64,000 bases of DNA from Bdellovibrio sp. BCCA (lineage in GTDB: Bacteria > Bdellovibrionota > Bdellovibrionia > Bdellovibrionales > Bdellovibrionaceae). Shown one piece after another: positions 16,984 to 25,739 of the stretch. The notes beneath the pieces were generated by a model, which had not been told where the DNA came from, searched no databases, and saw only the letters and a program-made list of their open reading frames with translations. Within the stretch, counting starts at the first letter, position 1, and every line of letters begins with the position of its first letter. The stretch covers positions 2,356,001 through 2,420,000 of the forward strand of contig NZ_JBBNAC010000001.1 of assembly GCF_037996825.1 (NCBI RefSeq). Reading direction: 5' to 3'. A program made the translations under genes and the position numbers.

Positions 16984-17931
16984 CTACAGGTAGTGGAAAG
17001 ACTCCTGAGCGCTCGCTATCCCTGCTGGGGACATTTTATCATCACCTAATTCCGAATTAAAAAACATGGATAAATCTTGAGCATCTCTCACGAGCTGAGC
17101 CCCCTCCACCAGCAAATCCAAACTTCCTGCAAAGTGCGGATCCAAAGGATGACCGGGGACAATCCATACCGCACGGCCCAACTGAATTGCCTGTTGAGCT
17201 GTGATCAAAGTGCCACTGCGCTTGCGCGCTTCCACGAGCAGCGTTGCCTTTCCGAGCGCTGCAATCAGACGATTGCGGTGATGAAAAAGATGTTTGTGCA
17301 TTCTTTGTTCGTGCGCATATTCGCTTAAGAAACATCCACCTTGATCAACAACAGACGAAATCCATTCTTTCAAGCTTTCAGGATACATGGCACCCAAACC
17401 TGACGGCAGAACCACGACGGTGGTGGCGTCTTTGCGCAAAGCTGTCGAGTGAGATTTCTGATCCACTCCCCTGGCGCCACCACTCACTACGCACGGTTTT
17501 TCTTTTTCGCAAAAAGGAGCGAATTCTTTTTCCATCCACTGCACAGATTCAAAACTAGGTTCGCGACTTCCCACGACCGACAACGTTCGTTCATTCAACC
17601 ACGCCGGTGATCCTAAAAAACTTAACGTCAGCGGAGGTTCCGCCATCCAATAGCATTGTGATGGAAAAAGTTCTTCGCCATAGCAGACAAGCCGCACGCC
17701 TTGCATTTTTAATTTTAAACTGTCTTCACAGTGCTTTTTGAAAAGCGCGTGGTTTTTTTGAATAGCGGCAAACAGTTCTGGCAGATGATCTTTCAGTCCC
17801 GACATCAAACTGTCAGCGTGAAGATTTCCGGCATTCCCGAGAGTTCGATAGAGATGATGGATCTCGTCTCTGTGCACGGTGTATAGAGGATGCGTTTTGA
17901 TTAATTGTGAGAGCGAATAAAGGTCATTCAT
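16984..17931 (-). CDS. dprA: DNA-processing protein DprA (Smf)
   Basis: DprA loads RecA on incoming single-stranded DNA during transformation. The Rossmann-like core shows LSVVGSREPS, VVSGGARGVDQKSHSTAL, LPSGLGAMYP and LVVEARKRSGTLITA, all family signatures. The protein has 315 residues from the ATG at 17931. An upstream TTG at 17949 lies inside a terminator hairpin and is unlikely to be used. There is no ribosome site outside that hairpin. The N-terminal helical extension is typical, while a C-terminal winged-helix domain is not obvious. A split comEC lies 2.5 kb away. Confidence 0.93.
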   Translation of the reverse strand: MNDLYSLSQLIKTHPLYTVHRDEIHHLYRTLGNAGNLHADSLMSGLKDHLPELFAAIQKNHALFKKHCEDSLKLKMQGVRLVCYGEELFPSQCYWMAEPPLTLSFLGSPAWLNERTLSVVGSREPSFESVQWMEKEFAPFCEKEKPCVVSGGARGVDQKSHSTALRKDATTVVVLPSGLGAMYPESLKEWISSVVDQGGCFLSEYAHEQRMHKHLFHHRNRLIAALGKATLLVEARKRSGTLITAQQAIQLGRAVWIVPGHPLDPHFAGSLDLLVEGAQLVRDAQDLSMFFNSELGDDKMSPAGIASAQESFHYL

Positions 17932-17934
17932 AGC

Positions 17935-17964
17935 AAAAGGGCCCTGCAATTCGCAGAGCCCTTT
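17935..17964 (-). terminator. Terminator hairpin directly upstream of the dprA start
   Basis: On the minus strand a 12-bp stem with one mismatch and a 5-base GAATT loop ends in TTTT, 3 bases before the dprA ATG. It follows the LysM gene stop by 9 bases, so it ends that transcript, yet its right arm occupies the place of the dprA ribosome site. Confidence 0.75.
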
Positions 17965-17973
17965 CGTTTCTTT

Positions 17974-19593
17974 TTAAAGTTCTAGATCAGAATCGTCGGT
18001 TCCGGAATCCGGCGCCGGAGCCGTCTCGTTAGAAGGAGTTGATTCTTCAAACTCTTTCTCGAAATCATCATTGGATTCTTTTTTCGACGGAGCTTCCATC
18101 ACAGGCTGCTCATTAAAAGCATGGGTGACGGCTTTTCCAACGTAATCGCCCAAAACAATGTCATCGGTAGCACGAGACACATAAGCTGTCGCAAAGTTAG
18201 GTGACACGCGAACGATTTTCACTACACCGATCACGCGGTCGTTGATCACTGCTTCCGATTTTTTATTGCGGATTCTTTCATCGGCATAAATCGGAAGACT
18301 TTGGCCCACTTGCAAACCTTGATTCGAGCCCCCGTCCAAGAACACCACAGAGTTGGATCCGAAAAGAGTGCGCTTTTTATCAAACTGCCCACCCATGATT
18401 TTAGCACCTACACCTGACGTCAATGCTGTGACCGAAGGGTCAATCATCGGAAGTTTTCCGGGAACAAGGAATGATCCGACCTCTAAAGGTTGAATCGCTT
18501 TTTTCACAATCGCGCGATAAACATTTTTTTGATCGTTCACACGCTCAAGAATTTCGATCTCACCTTGAATTTCGACCATGTAGCCCTGGCGCTCTTTCAC
18601 TTGTGGATCTTTAACTTGCGTTACGTTTTTCTGCGCAACAAATTCTTTGCCGCCGCCCTCGTCAATACGCACAAACACGTATTGATAATCACCCGCTGTT
18701 TTCATCGACATCTCTGTGCCGGTGATGACACCCACACCTTGCACCGGTGTGTCATTGATATAGTACTCAAGATACTCAGGGCCCGTCGGGAATTGATTTT
18801 TAGGAAGCTCCACTTGAACCTCGACAGGTGGCTCATTCACGGCCCCCATGCGGTACAACGGCAAACTATCGGGAAGATGCTTCAGCAGAGGAGCGCGTTT
18901 TTTTGGAGGGGGCAGAACCGTTTTTGTTGTTTGTTTGCGGACTTCCTCCGTGCCGTCTTCCTTCACAACTTTTTCTTCTTTGGTTGTCGTGACTTCCAAA
19001 GTCGGAGCTTCATCCACACTTCCGGCGAAGAATTGCACATTCATGCCCGGTTCAATTTCATGGGGATTTTCGATCTGTCCTTTATTTAAAGACCACACCT
19101 TCGGCCAAAAAAACTGATCGCCAAAAAGCGTTGTCGAAATTCCGGAAAGAGTATCGCCCTTTTGTACTTGGTAAATTTCTGCCTGACGATTGCCAGCGGC
19201 TTTTTCCCAAGATTCTTCAGAAGTGGGTTGTTCATTGTACGTTTTGTAGATGCGATGAAACTCGGCTTCACGAGAGTAATCAGGCTCGCTGCTGCCAAAG
19301 GCTGTTTCTGTACTTGGCGCTGTCTCATGCGGAGCGACTGAAGGCTCTGCAGGAATATCCATCGGAACTGTAGGCTCGGCGTATTCAGAAGGTGGCGCTG
19401 GCGTAGTTTCATGACCGCCCGGCCCGACTTCTTTAAATTCAGGAACCGTCGGTTCTACGATTTCAGTTTTTTGTGGTTCCAGAACATCCAAAGGATCAGA
19501 TTCCCAATTGGCGTCAGGAGGTGTGTCTTGCGCTTGAGCGACAAGCGCACAAAAAATCAGAGTTAACATCACGGAGAACTTTTTGTTCATCAC
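17974..19593 (-). CDS. Secreted LysM-domain protein
   Basis: A signal peptide (to about residue 22, AQA-QDT) is followed by a Pro/Glu-rich acidic linker, then one LysM module at about 139-189 (YQVQKGDTLSGIS to PGMNVQFF) with an unusual FFWPKVWSLN insertion seen in Gram-negative LysM envelope proteins. LysM binds peptidoglycan GlcNAc chains. The next 290 residues are beta-rich and unrecognised, and the tail is acidic. It follows a TPR/CpoB-like gene by 26 bases, suggesting a cell-envelope operon. The role is probably structural rather than catalytic, as no hydrolase motif is visible. Confidence 0.85.
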   Translation of the reverse strand: MMNKKFSVMLTLIFCALVAQAQDTPPDANWESDPLDVLEPQKTEIVEPTVPEFKEVGPGGHETTPAPPSEYAEPTVPMDIPAEPSVAPHETAPSTETAFGSSEPDYSREAEFHRIYKTYNEQPTSEESWEKAAGNRQAEIYQVQKGDTLSGISTTLFGDQFFWPKVWSLNKGQIENPHEIEPGMNVQFFAGSVDEAPTLEVTTTKEEKVVKEDGTEEVRKQTTKTVLPPPKKRAPLLKHLPDSLPLYRMGAVNEPPVEVQVELPKNQFPTGPEYLEYYINDTPVQGVGVITGTEMSMKTAGDYQYVFVRIDEGGGKEFVAQKNVTQVKDPQVKERQGYMVEIQGEIEILERVNDQKNVYRAIVKKAIQPLEVGSFLVPGKLPMIDPSVTALTSGVGAKIMGGQFDKKRTLFGSNSVVFLDGGSNQGLQVGQSLPIYADERIRNKKSEAVINDRVIGVVKIVRVSPNFATAYVSRATDDIVLGDYVGKAVTHAFNEQPVMEAPSKKESNDDFEKEFEESTPSNETAPAPDSGTDDSDLEL

Positions 19594-19619
19594 TCTTGCA
19601 TCCTTGCGAGTCGTGTGAG

Positions 19620-20147
19620 TTATTTAAACATTTTCAATTCAGCATCAGCACGGAAAGACTCAGGACTTCCTGGGAATTTCACGCGCACTTCTTGAAGATT
19701 GCGTTTCGCAAATTCTGGCAAATTCATTTTTTTGTATGTCATTGCTTTTGCGAATTTCGCTGCACCTAGTTTGTTACTGCGTGGATATTCTTTTTCAAGA
19801 CGCGCAAAGTATTTAATCGCCTCTGCGTAGTTGTTGTGATCCACCGCCATGCGCCCTGCTAAGAACAAAGCATTGTCAGCGTAAGAGCTTTGCGGAAATC
19901 TTGAGAGCAGGCTTTGCAGACGACTCTTAAATGCAATTTCATCGTCGCTTTGATAAGCGCTTACCATTTCAGCATATAAGGTGATGTCATTTTCTTTCGA
20001 AATATCTTTTCCTGTGAGTTCCACGAGAAGAGATTGCTGACTTAAGTCTTTCGAAGATTGTTTATGTGCTTGTGCGGCAGGCTTTGCCAACACGCTCATA
20101 GGAACACTTAAAAGGACCGTTGCTGCTAATAGTCTAAGTTGCTTCAT
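19620..20147 (-). CDS. Periplasmic TPR protein (CpoB/BamD-like)
   Basis: Starting at MKQLRLLAATVLL (20147, with AAGAGGTG upstream), the protein has a signal peptide ending near VLA-KPAA and TPR-type helical repeats: SRFPQSSYADNALFLAGR, NYAEAIKYFARLEKEYPRS and a third containing MTYKKMNLPEFAKRN. The spacing and the FPxSxxAxxA pattern are those of YbgF/CpoB and BamD, which coordinate outer-membrane assembly or constriction. There is no lipobox, which argues against BamD. It lies upstream of the LysM gene and is probably co-transcribed with it. Confidence 0.8.
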   Translation of the reverse strand: MKQLRLLAATVLLSVPMSVLAKPAAQAHKQSSKDLSQQSLLVELTGKDISKENDITLYAEMVSAYQSDDEIAFKSRLQSLLSRFPQSSYADNALFLAGRMAVDHNNYAEAIKYFARLEKEYPRSNKLGAAKFAKAMTYKKMNLPEFAKRNLQEVRVKFPGSPESFRADAELKMFK

Positions 20148-20450
20148 CTCTCGACACCTCTTGATCTTTCTCCAGTATGACACGCATTGAGAAGTGCAAA
20201 CAAGCAGGAGTTATCCACATAAAATGTTGAGTTATTGTAATGCTAGACCTTGGACCTGTTGGTTTTCAAGGGTTTCAGCGATTTGCACAGAACTTACGCA
20301 CATGATAACTATATGAAATGACTGAATATAAATACATTAATGCCGTGTAATTGAGCGAGCAAATGTCAGATCTTAAAATCCGACCTCAGGAGACGCGCGG
20401 ACCCAAAGACAGATTATTTTAGAAATCGTGCGCGTTACGAAATTTGCTAA
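20148..20450. other. Intergenic region between divergent genes
   Basis: A 303-base gap that must carry the promoters of the TPR/LysM pair and of the comEC-like pair. One perfect DnaA-box sequence (TTATCCACA) is at 20211-20219, but a single box has no clear meaning. No RNA gene or convincing paired promoter was recognised. Confidence 0.4.
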
Positions 20451-21365
20451 GTGCTGAGAACTATGATTATTCTGCTTGTTCTTGCTTTGACCTTAAGCAC
20501 ACCACTTCCCAGCTCTTTGCTTACAAACACATCAGCACTTGCCTCTACTTTCCAACAAAAATGTGTACAGATTCTGCCAAAGAATTTTGAACATCACACT
20601 TCGTTAGCATCTCTTGTTTGTGGCGAAAAAATCACAGACGCAGAGTTAAAAGAAAATCTAAGCAAAACTTCTTTGATTCATATCTTTGTGATCTCCGGTT
20701 CTCACCTCATTTTGCTTGATGAACTTCTAAGCATTTTCAAAATTCCAGTCATTGTAAGATTTCTTTTTTTGGGCTCGTACTCTTTGGTTTCAGGTTGGCA
20801 AGCGCCCGCTGTGCGAGCATTTCTTGGACTGGGTCTGCGCGAAGTTTTCCGGCGCAGGCACCTTCACTTGCCCGCTGATCTTGGCGTTCTTGCGACGGGC
20901 TTTACAACGCTGATTCTGTTTCCTGGATGGTGGAACTCGTTGTCTCTGCAAATGAGCTGGTGCGCAGCCTTAGCGCTTTCAACGTCTTCGGCGCTGCGAA
21001 TAAAAAATGCCTTTGCCCGCGCTGTTTTCTCACAGGTCGCGATTTTCTTTTTTATGAGTGCACCTCTTTGGGGACTCGGAAGCCTGCATCCGTTGAGCAT
21101 TCTTTATAATTTGTTTTTAGCTCCCGTGGTTTCTTATATTTTGTTGCCTCTGAGTTTCCTAGCGGCGGCCTTTTCCCCGTTTTTGATTTTGTTTGAAAAA
21201 GTTATGGGATTTTTTAATGACGCTTTGATTGTTCTCTCAGAGCCCATAGAGATTCACAAACGTTCGTTGCCTTCTGTAGGACTGCTTTGGACTTGGATTC
21301 TGGGGTGGCATTGTGTGATGCATTTTCTGCGTTTGCATCTGTGGCAAGGGAAAGATGCGCCATGA
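20451..21365 (+). CDS. ComEC competence-domain membrane protein (N-terminal half of a split ComEC)
   Basis: About eight hydrophobic helices and the hallmark ComEC motif HIFVISGSHL, followed by GWQAPAVRAFLGL and LSLQMSWCAALAL, identify the membrane channel domain that passes single-stranded DNA across the inner membrane. ComEC proteins are commonly 700 residues or more with an N-terminal OB-fold and a C-terminal metallo-beta-lactamase domain. This one has 304 residues, lacks the OB-fold and stops where the hydrolase should begin; that domain is encoded by the next, overlapping gene. The GTG at 20451 or the ATG at 20463 may be the start; neither has a good ribosome site. Confidence 0.85.
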   Translation: MLRTMIILLVLALTLSTPLPSSLLTNTSALASTFQQKCVQILPKNFEHHTSLASLVCGEKITDAELKENLSKTSLIHIFVISGSHLILLDELLSIFKIPVIVRFLFLGSYSLVSGWQAPAVRAFLGLGLREVFRRRHLHLPADLGVLATGFTTLILFPGWWNSLSLQMSWCAALALSTSSALRIKNAFARAVFSQVAIFFFMSAPLWGLGSLHPLSILYNLFLAPVVSYILLPLSFLAAAFSPFLILFEKVMGFFNDALIVLSEPIEIHKRSLPSVGLLWTWILGWHCVMHFLRLHLWQGKDAP

Positions 21366-22105
21366 AGTATTTAGTTTTTCTCATTGTCACGTTGAGCGCA
21401 AGTTTGCTGACAGATCTTTCAGCGCAATCCTATGTCGTTGTCTGGAATGTGGGACAAGGTCAGTGGGTTACCGCTGTTTCTCCTTCAAACTGTATTCATT
21501 TTGATATGGGCGGAGAGTTCTTTCCTTGGGGAAAAATTCTTAATTCGTGCGCCACTAAGAAAAACTTTGTTTTTTTGAGTCACTGGGACTGGGATCATAT
21601 CGGGGCTTTATCGAAAAATCCGGTTCGTTCTCAATTAAAAGATCTCTGTATTTTTCTTCCTCCCCTTGGCTCCTCGAGCACACGGAAGATGGAACTCTTA
21701 AAGAATTTTCGTTCTTGTGAAGCGGCTTCAGCTTCCGACATGGACATCTGGACGCCTTTAAAAAATAAAAATTCCAACGAGCAGAGCCGTGTCGTTTTAT
21801 ATAGAAATATTCTTTTACCTGGGGATTCGCCTTCGAGTCAGGAAAAAATCTGGCGACATCTTTCTTGGGTTCACCGAAGTCGCGTCCTAATCTTAGGTCA
21901 TCACGGAAGCGCTACGAGCACTTCCGCGGAACTGCTGCAGTCACTTCCGTCGTTAAAACTTAGCATTAGCTCGGCACGATGGGCGCGCTACAAACATCCT
22001 CACAGCACCACAGAATATCGACTCATCAAACGCCATATTCCCCTCTTACGCACTGAAGATTGGGGAAATATTTGGTTGGAGCAATCATTGGGAAATTCCT
22101 TCTAA
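21362..22105 (+). CDS. ComEC-type metallo-beta-lactamase domain protein (separate gene)
   Basis: A 247-residue protein starting at the ATG that overlaps the comEC-like stop by 4 bases (ATGA). It has its own signal-like helix (LVFLIVTLSASLL) and then the ComEC-type MBL fold: VVVWNVGQGQWV (the DVGQG strand), SHWDWDHIGAL (the metal motif), ILLPGDSPSS and LILGHHGSATSTS. In fused ComEC this domain is thought to degrade the non-transported strand or process DNA. Here it would be exported or membrane-tethered separately and coupled translationally to the channel. Confidence 0.88.
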   Translation: MKYLVFLIVTLSASLLTDLSAQSYVVVWNVGQGQWVTAVSPSNCIHFDMGGEFFPWGKILNSCATKKNFVFLSHWDWDHIGALSKNPVRSQLKDLCIFLPPLGSSSTRKMELLKNFRSCEAASASDMDIWTPLKNKNSNEQSRVVLYRNILLPGDSPSSQEKIWRHLSWVHRSRVLILGHHGSATSTSAELLQSLPSLKLSISSARWARYKHPHSTTEYRLIKRHIPLLRTEDWGNIWLEQSLGNSF

Positions 22106-22167
22106 AACTGCTTATGCGCTCCAATAGAAGCGCGCATTTCGCGGACCTGACTACTTACTAAACATCT

Positions 22168-22193
22168 GAATGCGCAAAAAACAGCGCATTTCT
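22168..22193 (+). terminator. Hairpin terminator after the comEC-like pair
   Basis: GAAATGCGC-type arms (AATGCGC 22169-22175, GCGCATT 22184-22190) close an A-rich loop and are followed by TCT. A second, imperfect hairpin with the same GCGCAT core lies at about 22113-22136. Confidence 0.6.
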
Positions 22194-22275
22194 AAGAATT
22201 CGCCCGGCATAGATCATGAATAAAGGGCTTCGAACCTAAATTGAACGTTACTTTATACAAACATAAGGAGTCCCT

Positions 22276-22614
22276 ATGAAAAAAATGGTTATCGTTGGTC
22301 TATTGCTCGCTTCGACGATTGCTCAGGCAACTGAGATCTCTCAAGTTTACTCTGCTTCAGTAACAAGCACAGTGGACTCTATTTTAGCGATCCCTCTTTT
22401 GACATCTGCGGGAACAGCAGGCACTTCAGCTGCTATTTCTGGCAATACTCATAAGCTTGTTCTTGCAGCTAAAGAAGATGCTGCGACTTTCGTGGCTTCA
22501 GACGCTACGATTCGTGGTGCGGCTCTTCAAAAAGCTTTGGAAGCGATCCGCGCTGAAAACCCAGCGTTGCAAGCTTCTGACCTTGATCTCGCTCAAGGCA
22601 TCTTAAGAATGTAA
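22276..22614 (+). CDS. DUF2388-family small exported protein
   Basis: A signal peptide (MKKMVIVGLLLASTIAQA) is followed by a Ser/Thr/Ala-rich stretch and a conserved C-terminal half: KLVLAAKEDAATFVASD, IRGAALQKALEAIR and LQASDLDLAQGIL. These match the DUF2388 family, best known from pseudomonads, where function is unknown. It is 112 residues, normal for the family. An AAGGAG ribosome site precedes the start. The DUF4105 gene follows 73 bases downstream and probably belongs with it. Confidence 0.82.
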   Translation: MKKMVIVGLLLASTIAQATEISQVYSASVTSTVDSILAIPLLTSAGTAGTSAAISGNTHKLVLAAKEDAATFVASDATIRGAALQKALEAIRAENPALQASDLDLAQGILRM

Positions 22615-22687
22615 TTTGGATTCCGGCGGAGCTTTCTCTCTCTCAGCTCCGCCGCTTCCTTCACTGTCTTGCTGAAAGGAGTTCTTT

Positions 22688-24619
22688 ATGAAATTATTAG
22701 TTCTACTTTCGCTCAATCTTCTTTTGACAGTGCAGGCCTTTGCTTTTGGATACGATCTCTCAGATAAAAGTATCCCGACGGCGGCTCGTCCCGCGTTACA
22801 AAATCTTTTTGCTAAATCTTCAAACTTGCTTCCCGTGAAGCTTAAACAAGCTCTTAAAAAAAATCTTAAAGTTGAAATTTCTGATCTTAAAGCTAAAAAC
22901 AAAGACGCAATGGCGCTTTACCGTCGCGGGCGTATTTACTTAGATAAAACAGTGCTGATCGAAGTGATGCGCGGTGAAGCCAAGGCGACACCTACGAATA
23001 GAACTCATAAAACTCTTTACAAAGAAATTCTCGCAGCTGTGCTTCACGAAACGGCTCACGCTTATGACCATGAAGATGTGCATTCTTCACAAGAATACGC
23101 CCAAATCAATTACTGTAAAAACAGCGACGACAATAGAAACAATTATCGCAGCGATCCAGAGTGCCGTCCTTACATCAATATGAATCGCAGTTTTTCTCAA
23201 AATCCGTATTTCTTGTTGATTGCGGGTTTTGAAAAAGATGACGAAAGCTGGATGAAACATCGCAGCCCTGACATTTACGAGCTTACAGATCACGAAGAAT
23301 TCTTTGCCGTGAACATGGAATACTTCCTTCTTGATCCTGAGTATGCGTGCCGCCGCCCGACGTTGGCGCGCCTTTATAAGTCACAATTTCAACATGATCC
23401 GTTTCCGGGAGTGAAATGTGACGCTCCATTGACTTACGTAGTCCCGAATTACAAAGAAAATGAAAGTCCCGTTAAAAAAATTGATTTAAGCCGCGTTTAC
23501 CAAGTTCATTACTTCCTGGCTGACGAAGGTGAAGACATGTCAAGCGGCTGGGGTCACTCCATGTTCCGGTTGGTGATTTGTTCTCCTGAAAGAAAAGTCG
23601 TCGGTCCTGAGTGTATGAAAGACGTGAATGAACACATCATTCTTTCTTACCGTGCGTTCGTAAATGGAATTCAGATCAACACTTTAAAAGGCTTAAACGG
23701 ATCTTATCCGTCGCGCTTGTTTTTTGTGCCGCTTTCTCAGGTGATTGATGAATACAATAAAACTGAAATGCGCGACATCAAGAGCATTCCACTGAATTTG
23801 ACTCGCACGGAGATCGCTCAATTTGTGACTCGCGCGATTGAAACGCACTGGAGTTATGACGGTAAGTACTACTTTGTTTCTAACAACTGCGCGACAGAGA
23901 GTTTAAATCTTTTAAAGTCTTCTGTGTGGAGACCGGGATTGATTTATGCTTCCATCAAAACTCCGATGGGTCTTGAAAAAGAGTTAGTTAACAGAAAAAT
24001 GGCTGACAACTCGATGTTCGGAAATCGTTTAAAAGCCATTGAGGACGCTTATCTTTTTGACTCGTACAGAAGTCGCTATGACATGAGTTACGGCGTGATT
24101 CAAAAGACATTGCGTTTGCCATACAAAAACTTTACGGAATTTTTAAAGCTTTCCGCAAAAGATCGCAGCGTGGTTTACCAAGGCATCAGTCGCTTAACTG
24201 GAAAAGATCGTTTGAAGTCGGCAGCGGCTTTATTGATGCTAGAAACAGCCGCTCACCGCTTTGTTATCGCCAATATCCATACGACTTTGCAGAAGTGGGT
24301 TCTTGAAGACATGAAGGCTGCGAAAAAGAATAATAAAAAATCGGATGTCGTTGAAGTGACCGAGAACATTCTTAAAATCAGCAATATGTTTTCGCAACCG
24401 GCGGCCTTCCTTGCGGGTGCACCTGGTTACGGCCTGCCGTCAGGAAGCGATTGGGAGATTTTAGAAAATCGCACCCGCCAAAGCCAATCTCAAGGTGGCA
24501 TGGTGTACAGCCAAGCGGAAGCTCAGATGTTGCAATTGATTTCTCCAGAGCAACAACGTGAGCTTGATCAAATTAAAAAGAACACTGAGTTTGGATTGTC
24601 CTTTATCAAAGCGATTTAA
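22688..24619 (+). CDS. Exported DUF4105 protein with an HExxH motif
   Basis: A 643-residue exported protein with a signal peptide to about residue 19. The N-terminal part carries H120-E121-x-x-H124 (VLHETAHAYDHE), the zinc-metallopeptidase signature. The middle carries the DUF4105 core: SSGWGHSMFRLVIC and, about 110 residues later, YFVSNNCATESLNLL, where conserved His and Cys resemble a papain-like/NlpC-type pair. The C-terminal 200 residues are helical and unrecognised. The gene ends 1 base before the convergent esterase gene. It is paired with the DUF2388 gene upstream; both probably act on an envelope or extracellular substrate. Confidence 0.82.
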   Translation: MKLLVLLSLNLLLTVQAFAFGYDLSDKSIPTAARPALQNLFAKSSNLLPVKLKQALKKNLKVEISDLKAKNKDAMALYRRGRIYLDKTVLIEVMRGEAKATPTNRTHKTLYKEILAAVLHETAHAYDHEDVHSSQEYAQINYCKNSDDNRNNYRSDPECRPYINMNRSFSQNPYFLLIAGFEKDDESWMKHRSPDIYELTDHEEFFAVNMEYFLLDPEYACRRPTLARLYKSQFQHDPFPGVKCDAPLTYVVPNYKENESPVKKIDLSRVYQVHYFLADEGEDMSSGWGHSMFRLVICSPERKVVGPECMKDVNEHIILSYRAFVNGIQINTLKGLNGSYPSRLFFVPLSQVIDEYNKTEMRDIKSIPLNLTRTEIAQFVTRAIETHWSYDGKYYFVSNNCATESLNLLKSSVWRPGLIYASIKTPMGLEKELVNRKMADNSMFGNRLKAIEDAYLFDSYRSRYDMSYGVIQKTLRLPYKNFTEFLKLSAKDRSVVYQGISRLTGKDRLKSAAALLMLETAAHRFVIANIHTTLQKWVLEDMKAAKKNNKKSDVVEVTENILKISNMFSQPAAFLAGAPGYGLPSGSDWEILENRTRQSQSQGGMVYSQAEAQMLQLISPEQQRELDQIKKNTEFGLSFIKAI

Positions 24620-24637
24620 TTTACTGAATCGCTTTTT
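24608..24637. terminator. Bidirectional terminator shared by two convergent genes
   Basis: AAAGCGATT (24608-24616) and AATCGCTTT (24627-24635) form a 9-bp stem that overlaps the stop codons of both the DUF4105 gene and the convergent esterase gene. A-rich and T-rich flanks serve both directions. Confidence 0.75.
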
Positions 24638-25607
24638 CAATCATGCTTTTAAGTGCACTCATTTGCGAGCCTGACTTAGTCATATAGTTAGGCCCTGTAA
24701 ATCCAAACCAATCCCAGCAGGCATAAGGATTGTCCTTAGGAATCTTTGCTGATTGCGGATAAAGCACAATAATACGATTTGTCTCTGCCCACTCATTATA
24801 ACCCGCTAAAGTCGCAAACTTATCTTGAATAAAATCTGGATTCATCTGGCAACCATGAAGAGCCACGTGCAAACGGCATTGAACTCCTTGCTGACATTCG
24901 CTGGGTACGTACACCCAGCCCTCTTTATAAAGCGGCGTTTTTTCATCTCCGAAATCACTCTGAGAAAACTTTAATAAGTTTTTCGGATCAAAATTTCCGC
25001 GTTCATTGAGAGCTCCATAAGCGGATTTTAAAATTTCTCCCGCAAGGTCAAAGTTGCACTTTAAAAGCCACGGCAGAAACCCCATCTGACAAGGATTTCC
25101 TGAACTCAGAGTTGGAAAACCGTGAGCCGAAGCAATGCTTTTCTCCGTCGTGATTTGCGTTGGATTTGCAAAGGCTTTGTAGAACTCTTCCAGCTTCTCT
25201 GAATTTAACGGATGAATGACGCTGTCTTTGGGGCTTGCGTAGACGTAAATTTTTTGACGAGTTATATTCGTTAAAGGATCAATCTGTCCTTCGTCAGCCA
25301 ATTTTCTGGCTTCAGCGATTTGCACGTTAGAATCAATTCCTTGAGGCTGCCCCATACAGCGGCTTTGCGCTTTTTGCGAATCCCCTTCTGAACACCAGTA
25401 AATTCCTCCAGCGATACTCGCGACGGCTGCGATATCTTTAGAATACGCAACGCCCATTTGAACTGCCATATAGCCGCCCGAAGAAACACCAGAGATTGAA
25501 ATGGAATTGCGATCAATTTTCCAAGAGCCTAACGGTGCTGTCGTTGGGGACTGATTGGGTTGAGAGGCAAAAAGAGTCGTGACCAAAATTGCAAAAAGAG
25601 CCGACAT
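24621..25607 (-). CDS. Secreted PHB-depolymerase-like esterase
   Basis: The lipase box G40-V-S42-S-G is close to the N-terminus after a signal sequence, and the C-terminal portion has VALHGCQMN (oxyanion region), AGYNEWAETNRIIVLYPQ and CWDWFGF, all typical of extracellular polyhydroxybutyrate depolymerases with the N-terminal lipase-box arrangement. At 328 residues it has the catalytic domain only, with no substrate-binding domain visible. It would cleave short-chain polyesters outside the cell or in the periplasm. Polyester specificity is inferred from family; a related esterase is possible. TCCGGAGG-type ribosome sequence precedes the start. Confidence 0.85.
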   Translation of the reverse strand: MSALFAILVTTLFASQPNQSPTTAPLGSWKIDRNSISISGVSSGGYMAVQMGVAYSKDIAAVASIAGGIYWCSEGDSQKAQSRCMGQPQGIDSNVQIAEARKLADEGQIDPLTNITRQKIYVYASPKDSVIHPLNSEKLEEFYKAFANPTQITTEKSIASAHGFPTLSSGNPCQMGFLPWLLKCNFDLAGEILKSAYGALNERGNFDPKNLLKFSQSDFGDEKTPLYKEGWVYVPSECQQGVQCRLHVALHGCQMNPDFIQDKFATLAGYNEWAETNRIIVLYPQSAKIPKDNPYACWDWFGFTGPNYMTKSGSQMSALKSMIEKAIQ

Positions 25608-25682
25608 ATATCCTCCGGAGTTGTACCAAGTTTTTCTCTGGAGATTTTTCTTGTCAATGAAGGCTTATGATTTTGCAAAATA

Positions 25683-25711
25683 AAAGGCCCGCATTTTCAT
25701 GCAGGCCTTTT
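25683..25711 (-). terminator. Terminator of the alanine dehydrogenase gene
   Basis: A stem of AAAGGCCTGCA-type arms (25683-25693 and 25700-25710, one G-T or mismatch) with a 6-base loop is followed on the minus strand by TTTTATTTT. It begins about 29 bases after the ald stop. Confidence 0.85.
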
Positions 25712-25739
25712 GAAATTTCTAGAGTAGAAACTTAAGGAA

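Noticed and set aside
20211-20219. Perfect DnaA-box sequence TTATCCACA
   Set aside because: Only one copy was noticed, with no cluster, A/T-rich unwinding region, dnaA or dnaN nearby; chance occurrence is likely.
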